From positions 6,517,501 to 6,581,500 of the forward strand of contig CM059974.1 in NCBI GenBank assembly GCA_030490835.1: a stretch of DNA of 64,000 nt. The letters are read 5' to 3'. The DNA is from Annona cherimola (lineage: Eukaryota > Streptophyta > Magnoliopsida > Magnoliales > Annonaceae). Below, piece by piece: positions 12,205 to 23,049 of this stretch (position 1 is its first letter; every line of letters begins with the position of its first letter). The notes beneath the pieces are model-generated. The model was not told the DNA's origin and made no database searches. It saw nothing but the letters and a program-made list of their open reading frames with translations. A program made the translations under genes and the position numbers.

Positions 12205-13015
12205 AATGGAGCTTATGTGCTTTGCGCCCTCGCACCACCATATTTCCGAATCATCTGGCTGAGGATCCTGTGCACCCACGTGGTGCACTGAAGTTATTTT
12301 AATTTATTTTTTAATTATTTTTGAATTTTTTTTTATACAAGTGTTAATCTAAGTGTATTTAACATGCGTATCAATTTTTACCATTTTTGGAGTATTTTAG
12401 ATATTTATTTTCGATTTTTGAAAATCAGTGATATTTTAGTAATTTTATATTACCTAAAATGTCACTGATTTTCAAAAATAAAAAATAAATATCTAAAAAT
12501 GGATTAATACATATATTAAATATACTTAGATTAACACTTAAATAAAAAAATTTCAAAAATAATAAAAAATAGATTAATGTACCTGGGTGTGCTGGATGAG
12601 AATCCACATTTACACGCTATTCCCTTTCTTTCTTTTTTTTTTTTTTAATGAAGGAAAAGTGGGGGCTTAAAAGTTTCTCCTCCACAAAAATCATGCACTA
12701 AACACAACCTAAATGAAGCCTCAGTATCTTGGTGTATGAATATTGGAATTTTTTTTTTTAATTTTTTTTATACAACTATTAATAAATAAGTGTGTTTAAT
12801 CTTTAAACTAAGTTTTATCATTTTTCGAAAACATGTATATATTTATTTTGTATTTTTAAATAAATAAAATGACTAAAATGCCCCTGCATTTAAAAATACA
12901 AAATAAATATATATTTCTAGATTAAATACACCTATATTAATCTTTTAACAAAAAAAACCTATATTAATAGTTGTTTTAGAAAATTTTCAAAAAAAATACA
13001 TTTTTGACCCGGTTA
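12205..13015. repeat. Composite repeat block, inverted partner of 7965-8380, with nested MITE
   Basis: Read on the minus strand this matches 7965-8380: GCATAAGCTCC-type sequence, T/A tract, CTAAATGAAGCCTCAGTATCTTGGTG, then a fold-back segment with AAATGCCCCTGCATTTAAAAATAC. Unlike the partner, it is interrupted at about 12258-12600 by an FB-family fold-back MITE. Confidence 0.6.
12258..12600. repeat. Fold-back MITE, FB family, with near-perfect central hairpin
   Basis: The arms are inverted over about 150 bp. The centre pairs AAAATCAGTGATATTTTAG with CTAAAATGTCACTGATTTT. The ends GGATCCTGTGCACCCACG and the complement of GGATTCTCATCCAGCAC resemble those of 46522-46858. A transcript through it would fold into a long hairpin. 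Confidence 0.65.
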
Positions 13016-13699
13016 GGAATGATATCATTTGGGCTGCGCAAATGATTATTATGCCCATAGTATGTTACCCTCATCCTATGAAAATCATTCCCGTGTAACT
13101 TAGTACCCAAACGGATTTCGCATCTGGCTGGCTAGTTACTGGATTCACAAAGCAAACATTTAATTTTCTAATGCAAAACAGAGACGCATGCTTATTATTT
13201 CTTGTGATTCATCCTCATCCTTGGCTTACTGTAGCTCGTAGTTTTTAGCGCGCTACGATGGGTCGGTAAATGTGCCTAAAAATATAAGGTATGCTCAATA
13301 GAAAAAGTAACTATGAACGAAGTTGGAAAGTAAATGGGCAAATGTGAGAGATGAAACCAAATATGAAATGCGAGTTAATGGGTTAACTGGTTAGATATGA
13401 TGCGAGTTAGATACAGAAATTAAACGTGCACAAATAAAAAAACGTAAAAAAGTGTAAAAAAGTGTAAAAAAGGGGTTCAAGATCAGAAATGGGAAAAATG
13501 GAAAAGGTGTAGACATGGGGGTTAAAGAAGGGAGATGCAAGCGTTAAATCTTTTAGATGATGCAAGTTCTTAGAGATTTTTAAATGATGCAAGTTAATAA
13601 AACACAAACATGTATCTCAATTAGGCGCAATTAGTAGTTAGTAACATGTGTATAAATGCTGATAAAATTTAATATATTAATTTTGGAGTCGCCACTAAC
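13016..13699. other. Intergenic DNA, possibly internal region of a decayed gypsy element
   Basis: If the LTR call at 13700-15671 (-) is right, this stretch would be its internal region. It has repeated ACTTGCATCAT motifs on the minus strand but no recognisable gag or pol coding sequence. Confidence 0.35.
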
Positions 13700-15671
13700 C
13701 ATATAACGGTGATTAGTCCGTGTACAATAAGGCACTGAAATACAGAGATTCACTGGGTGAACTCACAACTAGAAAAAAATACAACTTTATTTTTCTAGTA
13801 TATTAGTCCTAGGAGTGCGGAAAATTAATATATATATATATATTTATATTTATATAAAAGCTCAGGAGGGTGAAGGCGAGAATTTAATCCCTAGACTTTT
13901 TTTAAGGCCTTAACTCAATCTGGGAATGAGAATCTAATTCCCATTGCATAAGATAAGATTATATTTCCTGATGAAGGAATAAAATTTTTTTTTATAAAAA
14001 AGTTAGCAAATATCTATTTTATAATTTGTAAAAAATTTCTGAATTACCAGCTAAAAGGGATCTGTTTGATTTTTAATGCATGTTTTTTTTTACGGGAAAT
14101 TTTTTTCATATAATAAATAAGAATAATAATGATAGAGACCAGGTTGGATGATATGTGATGAATAAAGATAGAAACAAGAAATTTATATGATAAAGCTATG
14201 CTAGATGACGTGCTGGTGGGTCTTTTGTTTTTTTTTTTTTTTTAAAAAAGAAAAAAAGGACGATGGTGCAAAGGGCAGATAACGTGCTGGAAATTTTCTT
14301 TTTGTTTTTTTTTTAAAAAAATGAAAAAATAAGGACGATGATGTAAAAGGTCGTTGATGTGCTGGAGATTTTGTCTATTTTTTTAAAATAAAAAATAAAA
14401 AATAAAAAAGGACAATGGTGCAAAGGGCAGATAACGTGTTGGAGATTTTTCTTTAGTTTTTTTTTTTTTTTTTGAAAAAATGAAAGAAATAAGGACGATG
14501 ATGTAAAAGGGCCGTTAAGGTGCCGGAGATTTTAGTTTTTTTTTTTTTTTTTAAAAAAGATGAAAATAAATGAAAACGATGCAATGAGAGATGAGTGCTG
14601 ATATATTATTATTTTTTTTAATGAAGACCGAGAAATTGAAAAAAGAAGGACGATGACATGCTGAAAGTTTATCTTTTGATTTTTTTTTTAAAAAAAATGA
14701 AAAGGGAGATGATACGTGCTGGATCTTTTTTTTTTGATGTTTTTTTTTAAAAAAAAAAAAAAAAACCAGAAAGAAATGACGATGGTGAAAGGGGCAGATA
14801 TAAGTATGTAGTCCTCGACTTCTCTTTGTAACCCGTTGTCAAAATGCAATGGAGTAGAAAAAAAAAAGGTGATCTCCCACACGTTGAAAGAAAAAGAGAA
14901 TGGACGGAATTTTTTTTTTTTGGGTCAGTTTTTGCGTGCCTCAAATGAGAGGAGGGAGACCCCTTTTATAACTTTTAAGTTTGATAATTTGCACATTGGT
15001 ATTTTTCTTTTAATATTTTGCACAACTCTACTTTTTCCTTTTTTATAAAATTCCATCACAAAGTGGACTTGTTGGTAAATTTAAAAGTAGTTTTTGAAAA
15101 CCACCAATGGGCCTATGGTCTTGCTTGGCTAGTAAGTCCACTTTTTCCTAACCCTTGATTTTGTATATTTTTTGCCCTTTATTTATGTCTTAATCGTTAA
15201 ATATTTTCCTTGACCTTTGATGGGGCCCACACCTATTGATGTCCTTCATCCATTTTAACGGTTCAGATTTTCATTTAATAGGTTGGATCTATTAGTTTTT
15301 ACTGATCATTTGAAATATTGCAAATCCACCTCTTTCTATGATCAAATTTATTTTGACCATTGAAAATCTCATAAAATATTGATTATTTGTTTAATCCAAA
15401 ATGTTCATCATGTTGACTCTGCTCCAATTGACTTGAGAAAATATTCTTCACTTCATCATGAATGCAAATTGCTCTTGATCTGCCATATGGATTAGTGGTC
15501 GTCACCTCCGTAGTGGGCTTAAAGCATTGGAGACCCATTCTTTACATGGATCCTACACAAATTTGGACTTGCAAATATATGAGTTAAAATTCAAAAACCT
15601 TAAATGGGTGGCCCCAATGGTAGTAAGCCCATTTAAAAATTTAATTTTCATATTTAAGTTGGGTGTCAACA
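13700..15671 (-). mobile_element. Probable gypsy-type LTR (minus strand), degenerate
   Basis: Read on the minus strand the segment opens at 15671 with TGTTGACACCCAACTTAAAT, a start typical of plant gypsy LTRs. Close to its other end it runs into TTAGTGGCGACTCCA (about 13706-13692), which resembles the primer-binding region that follows such LTRs. The LTR would be about 1.9 kb and encloses the minisatellite at 14210-14800. No partner LTR, TSD or coding domain was found in the window, so the element is solo or decayed. Confidence 0.45.
14210..14800. repeat. Degenerate minisatellite (about 80-bp unit) with T/A tracts
   Basis: About seven or eight copies carry GGACGATGRTGYAAARGGNC, then GATRACGTGCTGGAGATTTT, then a T tract running directly into an A tract. 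Alternate copies resemble each other more (AAGGGCAGATAACGTG versus AAGGNCGTTGATGTG), giving a higher-order period of about 160 bp. Confidence 0.75.
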
Positions 15672-16037
15672 CTTCCATTTTCCAAGTACTCAAGTCAGCA
15701 GTCATTAATGTAGCGTCCAATCATCAAGTCAGAGAAACCTGTGCAATAAGACTAGAATCCTGCACTAGAATGAAATTTCCTATGATAAATACTAAGGCCA
15801 ATCACACACTGTACCGGAGAGGACATCCATGGTTTGCAGACGATGCCACAGGCATGTGAGATCCCAGGCACTCGATCAGCTCTGCAAGCCTTGAGCATGT
15901 TTAAGGTCTCTCTCTCTCTCTCTCTCTGAGCGAGTTCTATGTACGGCAGGGTCCGCAGGTACAACATATATGACAAACATATCTCACTCCCTACTATTTT
16001 ACTACTAAGTGCAACTACTTTGCCACATAGTTGATTT
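15672..16037. other. LPA2 downstream flank with (CT)n
   Basis: This region lies downstream of the LPA2 stop on the minus strand and probably includes its 3' UTR and poly(A) site. A (CT)n/(GA)n microsatellite lies at about 15906-15928. Confidence 0.45.
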
Positions 16038-16129
16038 GTGGAAGCCAACAGATCACCTTAACTCTTCCTGTTCTCTCACAGCTGTGGAAGCCAACGGGTC
16101 GCCTTAACTTTTCCTTTTCTCCCCCTGCA
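16038..16129. repeat. 46-bp tandem duplication spanning the LPA2 stop codon
   Basis: GTGGAAGCCAAC...CCTTAACT is present twice with period 46 (16038-16083 and 16084-16129). On the minus strand the second copy encodes the last LPA2 codons and stop, so the first copy is a duplicate lying in the 3' UTR. Confidence 0.8.
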
Positions 16130-19100
16130 AGTATTTGAAGACTCCATATGCAACAGTACCAGCAACAAACACAAAGACGGTAGGGGTGAAAGAAGGATAG
16201 AGATACTTCACAAAGAATTTATCCCATGCTTCTGGCAAAAATCCTGCACAACATGAAACTAAGTGTCACGTGGAATATTGCACCACAAAAACTTTTGGGA
16301 TTCTTCTGGCAAATCATACAATCATGCTGTAGCCCTCAAAAGTATGAAAAAACAAACGACCTGGGCCACCTAGGGATGTTTCTAACATTCTTGCGAAGGT
16401 GGACTGTGGACACATTTGCATTTTGGCATATCCATTATCCATATCTACTATCAATCAGCCAATAGCACTAGTTACTCAAACAAGCATATGCTGCAAGAAC
16501 AAGAGGGGCACAGTAGGTGGAGGTGGCCTTAATTAGATACCCATGTGGTCTCTGAGTCACAAACAGCATGCCGAGGGGCAAATCTGCATTGCATATTCTG
16601 TACCAGCAAGCTTGCATGATAAGTGATAGACTCATAGCCTAACACATCTTAAATCCAATGGTGCAATAGCTCATCGATATGCCAGGGAAATGTAGTTAGG
16701 CCAAAAAGGGTCTGGATGATGATTGAGAAATTTGATTATGATACAATTGCTCCACTGTGCAATAAGAGGTGGAATAAATAATGCTTCATTTCAACTTTCA
16801 ACTATAGGTAAGCTTTACCGACTTATTCTGGGATCATAGTGTAGGATTTGGATGAGCTTCGTGACTCAAACTGGAACCATCCTCAAAATTCTTGCTGATC
16901 TGCAGTTGTGATGTTTGTGGCATTGGTAACATATTTCGTAAGAAGAAATACTTTTACAACATAAGGAACCTAGAAAGAGCACCTTTGCAAGCATTTATGC
17001 AAGACCTCATTGTAAACATTATCAAAAGAAAACCTCAATAGAATAAACAGCAGCTTAAGAAAACTGACAGATTAAGAAGGAATTAGGTGTGTAGCTGGGT
17101 TAGAGTCAACCTGTAACTCGGCTAATTCAACTTGGTTTTTGGCAGATTAGGGTTGTAAAATTTCAACCTGCAAATCCGTTTCTGTCATATAATCCATTTA
17201 AATAAATGGGTAGGTCATCAGTTGAGCTTGTCTAACCCATCAACCCAATAATCCCACCCGTCCCATTAACTCGTTTAACCTATTTACAACTCATAAGGTG
17301 AAATAGTTAACATTTTTTTTTCGAATGCTTATCTTAGGTTTAGGGTTCCTTTTTTTTTTTTTTTTTTTGGCCTGAATGGTGGCTATGGCCCCAGTCTAAA
17401 TTTGAATCTCGAACCTCACATAAGCACACATTCACACACGTTGGTGTCAACCAAATGACTATCCAAGCGTTGATGCCGACAATAACTATCTAGACACCAA
17501 ATAAATATGCTAATTTTAGGTCCAAGATTCCAATGAGCCTTGAGCCATCTAATACTAGCCCTTCGAAATAAAATTACTGTACTCCAGGCTCTGCCATAGA
17601 CGCAGGAAGGGTGAAGCAAGGCCAGTTCCATGGAGGAATCAATAGACTACTATGATGAGATTAGTTGTAGGAGGCATTCTCGGATTCTGCAACCAAAATT
17701 GAAATCTCCTTTGGACTGATCTCTCTTCTCTTTCTTCTCTTTATGCACAAAATGAACCTCTTCTCCTTCAGCAATGGCGTTTCACAAGATCATCTATGTC
17801 AGTCAAAGTCATTGTCTGAATTTATAAAGAAGGAATGCTTTTATACAACAAAACATGGTCAAAAAATTAAAATTGTATCGACAGGCAGTTGTCGTAGATC
17901 ATAGCATTTGAGTACACTTGGAATTAATTTCAGCTGAGAATTAGACCCAGTTACTCTCGAGCATGGAAGGGTGGAAGCCATTAACCAGAAATACATGGTA
18001 GTCGCAACCACTGTTGGAAACAAGTGTTGAAATCAAAAGCAAACTACCCAAAATATATGTTTTGATGATTAACAACTTAATTTGAGTAAGTTTTAGCTAC
18101 TAATATGTTTTGTGCAATGTTTAAGGATATAAAAATGAAAAATATGAAGCATAGCAGGTCAAGTCGATCCCTAAGTTGACTCAGACATCGACTTAGGCCA
18201 AGTCGATCCCCAAGTCAACTTAGGCCAAGTCAATCCCCAAGTCGACTCCAGCTCAGACTTCAAAACCTGTTTTTTGTCCAGCGTTGAAATTGGAGATCAA
18301 AAGCTGCCGAAGTCGCACATGAAGTCGACTCCACATGCGACTTGAGTGAAGTCGCAGGCCAAGTCGACTCCAGCATCGACTTCAACTGAGCAACACAGAA
18401 CTTGAAGAGCGAAGTCGCAGATCAAGTCGACTTGATGCTAGACTTGAGTGAAGTTGAAGGCTAAGTCGACTCAAACATTCGATTTGGAACAAATGAAGAT
18501 CAAAACAAGTCCAAAACAAGTAAAAATGCATTAATTCATCAATTCAAATCAAGAACTATCAATTGGACATTTGCATGCATTCCAAGACTCAAGAATTCAA
18601 GAATTCAAGACATTAAGTCAAAAGGTTTCAAGCTAAATTAATCCTACAGAATTTCAAATGATACAAATCAAAGGAAGAATATTTAATTTGAAGAAAATAA
18701 AGTGACCAAAGTCATTTCAAAAGAGTTTAAGCTCACTTGGCAAGATAAGAAAGTCAAGTCGCAACCGAAGTCGACTCCAGCAGCGACTTGGGTCAAGTCC
18801 CAGTCCAAATCGACTTAAAAGATAGACTTGGAAATTGGAGGAATCCGAAGTTGCACCCGAAGTCAACTCCACATGCGAATTGGGTCAAGTCCAAGGCCAA
18901 GTCGACTTGAGGAAGAACTTGAACAACCTGCTTACAGCCGAAGTCGCACCTGAAGTCGACTCCACCTGCGACTTGAGTCGTAACATTCGAAAATTTGAAC
19001 ATTGGCGCATTTATTACGCGCCAACCAACTCTGTAACGTTCAAATCTCTCATCCCATTATATATAGAGACTCAAGCAAACGTGAAAACACATAAGATTGA

Positions 19101-20298
19101 GCAGAAAAAGAGGAAAGAGAAGCTACCAAGTTCTATATTCCACTTTCTTCTACAATTGAGTGATCTATACATGTTTTGAAGGAAGAACGAGCTTCAACTT
19201 GCTGTTTGCTTCAACGCCAATCGATTCGTCACTTCTACGAATTCTTCCTCGAGCTAAAACTTGACTACACAAATCTATAAAGTGTAGATTTCTTTCATTT
19301 CATTTTGTTATTCGGTTTTTAATGCTTTGTTTGATTTTGGTGTTTCAAACCAAGTAATAGCAAAGTAGTGTTGTGACTGGAGTAGGGACTCGTCACCTAT
19401 TTGTGCTACGTGTTGTACATGCCCCCTAGAGCTGGAATCTAGAAGAGAACGGAGACTCTAGTTGTATTCACGGAATACATAATGGAACCCAAGTCACAAG
19501 GGGTGTGAACTTGGAAGAGTGGAGTAGGGAAGGTTGCCCGAACCACTATAAATCTTGTCCATTATTTTTCATTTCCGCTTTCATAATCTTGTTGTTTTCC
19601 ATTTGCTTTACAAAAAGGGGATTAAACTAAACCGGGGTAAAGTTTCCAATTTAAGTTGAAAAATTTTTAATCACCCAATTCACCCCTCGCCTCTTGGATA
19701 ATTGTCATTAACTCGGGACCAACAACCACAGCTTTCTATCAAACAAACACATCGCCCACACAATCACTGTTACCGTATCAATGAATAAAATTCCAAGGCC
19801 CCGGCACAGTTTCTGAATGCATAAAACTCAAATTCTACGTTGCCAATTCTAACAAAAATCTAAGAGATGATTTACATCCAGCTTACCTGAGGCCGCAAGA
19901 GCAATCCCTTCGATGAGAATGAGAGCGCCCAGGCCGAGCCAAGCAAGGAGGAAGGCATTCTCATTCACTTCCTGCGGCTGATCAGGCGGCTGTGATTCTC
20001 CGAAGAGATCGGACCTGTTGATGGGGTTGCGCCGAATAACAGATGCCTTTTCTCTGGTTCTCCTCTTCTTCTTCTCTCGCCTCGAAGAAGACGTAGAAGT
20101 AGGGCCGAAGCCGCTTCCGCTCGAAGATTTGGCAGTCTCGTCTTTGGTTGTATCAGCAACTGCGTTTTCGTCGGATTCTACTCTCACCCTTACCAATCTG
20201 TTGCTGACCCTTTGGGGGAGTGAGAGAGGAAACATGGTAAAATGGGGATGCTTGGAAAGGCGGGAAGATTGGAAGGCAACTGAGGCGGCATTTTCCAT
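16104..20298 (-). CDS. LPA2: LOW PSII ACCUMULATION 2-like chloroplast protein
   Basis: There are two exons, 20298-19887 and 16243-16104 (-), giving 183 residues. Exon 1 ends GCCTCAG|GTAAGC and exon 2 begins after GTTGTGCAG, rejoining LAAS-G-FLPEAWDKF, a continuous LPA2 signature. Residues 1-50 are Ser/Arg/Val-rich like a chloroplast transit peptide, residues 51-110 are low-complexity and basic (SSRREKKKRR), NENAFLLAWLGLGALILIEG (112-131) starts membrane segment 1, and PSFTPTVFVFVAGTVAYGVF (155-174) forms segment 2. LPA2 is an integral thylakoid protein required for photosystem II accumulation, implicated in CP43 assembly. Length fits the family. The 3.6-kb intron holds a solo LTR (18012-19724). 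A frame continuing past the donor (KLDVNHLLDFC) is intron read-through, not the real C-terminus. Confidence 0.9.
18012..19724 (+). mobile_element. Copia-like solo LTR in the LPA2 intron (1713 bp)
   Basis: The segment begins TGTTGG and ends CCAACA, a perfect 6-bp inverted pair with TG...CA termini. It is flanked by the 5-bp direct repeat ACCAC (18007-18011 and 19725-19729). No internal region, primer site or second LTR is present, so it is a solo LTR left by LTR-LTR recombination. The 5' half (about 18160-18980) is an array of short degenerate palindromic repeats built around AAGTCGACTCCA, with at least eight GTCGAC sites. A TATA box at about 19057-19066 marks the likely U3/R junction on the + strand, antisense to LPA2. 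The TGTTGGAAxC...AAACTACCCAAA start resembles copia (SIRE/Maximus-type) LTRs; that lineage assignment is inference. Confidence 0.9.
19057..19066 (+). promoter_or_regulatory. TATA box of the solo LTR
   Basis: ATTATATATAG lies in the 3' half of the LTR, followed about 30 bp later by an A-rich leader. It points antisense to LPA2, so a live LTR promoter would drive antisense transcription into LPA2 exon 1. Confidence 0.5.
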
Positions 20299-20785
20299 TT
20301 CTGTTGCGGGGTAGAGAGCATTCGGTCGCCGGGGAGGGGAGCCCAGTGAAGATCAGGGGCGAGCGAGAACCAACGGTTCTCGGATTTTTCTGCTTGGACA
20401 AAACCATCCCAGGATGATCAGATCAGACAAGACGACGCCCATCCCAGGGGCCCACTGCTGGATCCAAGCCGTCCATCAGATGAACCAGCTGGTTCATTCA
20501 TAAGAATCTAGAGGACGTGGCCTTGGCGAGATCAAGGGAGGTTGAATAAAGACAAATAAAAATGATCCCCATGTGTAACCGGCCGAACCAGTAGTTGATG
20601 CCACACGAAACTGAGCTTGTGGGCTGGTCCTCTTTCCAAGTGGAGCCTCGTGAATGGACTGGGCCGTAAGTCACAGAGATCAGGAGGAGGTGAGTCAGTT
20701 GACGCTACACGGAGCTGGCACCTAAGAAACGCATCCAACGTCCAATTCCTGGAGACGGAGACCAAAGGAAATGGGTCGAGGCTAA
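20299..20785. other. LPA2 upstream region
   Basis: This is a moderately GC-rich flank upstream of the LPA2 start on the minus strand, presumably its promoter and 5' UTR. No convincing TATA box was picked; GGGGCCCA-type motifs are present. Confidence 0.4.
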
Positions 20786-21714
20786 GGGTTCAACTTGGTA
20801 CCGAGTCAGTTTCATCATATTGAACTTGATTCGGTCTTAAAATTAAGTTTGAATTTTACTTTTGAAAATCTTTCGAATTAGATCCGATTTCAACCCGTTA
20901 TGAGAAAATTCAAAATTAATACTGGGTTTGCACCAATATGGTGTCAAAACTTGACCCGGTCTAAACCCAATGTTCTCCATAATTTATTAAAATAATTATA
21001 TTTACTTATGCATTAAATTTTCAATTATAATTAGATAAAAGTTATTCCATATAATCATAACTTAATTAAACTACAAAATATTTATTTTGAAACCTAAATG
21101 TTATATATATTTGTCCATAAAAATTGAAAATATTATATTTACATTAACTTTATTGGTAAATAATTATAAATATACCAACTCTTTAAAATTACTGCATATA
21201 TATTAATTAACTACGAGATATATAAGTTTTACTTTTATTAAATTTTAGATAGTGATTACATTAAATTTTTTTGCTAATAATTATAAATATACAACTCTTT
21301 AAAATTATTGTATATATAGTAATTAACTACAAAATATATAAGTTTTACTTTTATTAAATTTTAGATAGTGATTTCATGTAATCTCATTTATTTTTCTTAC
21401 ATTGATTATTATGTATAAATTCATTACTTGCATTGTATTTAGAATTATTTTTTAATAAAAGACTATCTTTCATAAAAACCAAAGATGTTATAGGTCATAT
21501 AAATATATTCATGTGCAAAAGTAATAATATTTAAAAAATTATTATTTCTACTAGGAATTCTAAGTTAATTACTTGTTTGAGGGTGACTTGAATTTCAACT
21601 CAAAACTAAAAACGAAATTAATATCAATCAGTCTGAATCCGATTTCTAGTATTAGGGTTTGGATTCTATCTAAACTCAAATCTAAACTCAATACAATCCT
21701 ACCCAAATTGCGCC
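20786..21714. repeat. Candidate hAT-like element with internal 117-bp tandem duplication
   Basis: The ends CTAAGGGTTCAACTTGGTACC and the complement of ACTAATGGCGCAATTTGGGTAGG resemble those of 9650-10365. The interior is AT-rich and contains two tandem copies of about 117 bp (21141-21257 and 21258-21375) sharing TTAAATTTTAGATAGTGATT. The TSD is not resolved. Confidence 0.35.
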
Positions 21715-23049
21715 ATTAGTGCGGTCAAAGTCCAAGATAAGAGAGAATAATTTTGACAAGATTGGAGAGGCAACTGGTTATACCGAATTGTTTTCTTGTC
21801 ACTGTGAAAGTTTCGTTGTATCTGGCATCATGAACAAATTTTCGACTAGCTTTTTCATCACAAACTTCGTAATGAATAATGATTGATCTTTGTACACTAA
21901 CGCTCCTAGAAAATTCCAAATTCAAAAAAAATATTATTCTTTTGAAATTCACGTGGCTTATTCAACTAAGCAGCACATCCGATAGTGGGAATGGATGTGA
22001 AACATCATCAAGGCATGTAAGTGCACATAACATAATATAAATAAGGGTTAATTTCAAATATAACCATTATATTTACCCTTAATTACAAATGCATGTACTA
22101 AGTTCGAAAGATTTCACATATACCAGCTAAGTTTGAATGAAGTTTCATCTATACCTATTTCACAAGACACAATTAAAGATAACCGATATTCATTATAGGA
22201 AATCTCGAAAATGCTCATTATTAATTAATAATAATAGTCATTCAAATATAATAGAAATTGAATAGTATGATGAAAACTTATCTAATTTGAAAGAGAAGAT
22301 AAGCTGAATAAGTTTTAATAGTCTGAATATAACATTAATGACAATGTATGCTAGATTAATCAAGAATATTTTGAAAATTTTAAAATTATTAAATGCTCAT
22401 AACTGTCATATTCGGTATATTTGAAATTTATAAAATAGTTAGTGGAAACACGTGAGAGTTTTTAAACTTAATGGATATATTTGTAGTGAATGACAAATGG
22501 AATAGGCATATTTGAAATTAGCTCTATATATAATTGATAATTTTTTGTAGCTAGGATTTCACCTTAGGATATCCAAAAAAAATATAAAATAGGAAATTTT
22601 AAATGAAAAAGGAGAAATGTTAATTATGAGCTTCAACAACAACAACGTGGTAACTTTATTTTACATGATGTAAATCAAGGGCAAACACTCAGCATATTAT
22701 CATCAGCTCTTACATATATAGTTTCCTATCGATGTCCCACTTCAGTTTTATATAAATCTATTCTAAATTCCAGTCTTACGATGCCCTGTTCGAATGCGAC
22801 ATCCACGCATATTGCAGCCTGGGGGCCACTAAAAGCTTTACTATTCCTAAAGACATCCACGTCACTCCACTGAATTCATTTTGATCCGTCGATTCATGCA
22901 TGCGCGAGACAGTCAATCAGATTTCGGTCCCACATGTTTTGAGAGTAAACGAAGACACCAACCCGAATATGCAATCAGTCGTGACTCGTGATATAGTAGA
23001 TAGATACGTAGAAATCTATATACCATTTGAATAGAGCAGCAGCGATCAT
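21715..23049. other. Intergenic DNA between LPA2 and the P450 gene
   Basis: A diverged repeat at about 22046-22535 (GGGTTAATTTCAAATATAACC left, GGCATATTTGAAATTAGC right) may belong to the same group as 4986-5448 and 49123-49489. The segment next to 23049 is the P450 3' flank. No other gene is seen. Confidence 0.4.

Larger units (their letters stand above)
16244..19886 (-). other. LPA2 intron 1 (3643 bp)
   Basis: A GT...AG intron in phase 1. Nearly half of it is the solo LTR at 18012-19724. The rest is ordinary AT-rich intron sequence, with a long T tract at about 17350-17368 and a hAT-like GGGTTNGGGT-rich patch at about 17100-17290. No coding motif is present. Confidence 0.85.

Noticed and set aside
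17340..17460. Possible tRNA-derived SINE after the T19 tract
   Set aside because: A GGTTCGAGATTC-like B box is present on the minus strand, but no A box at the right distance and no TSD.
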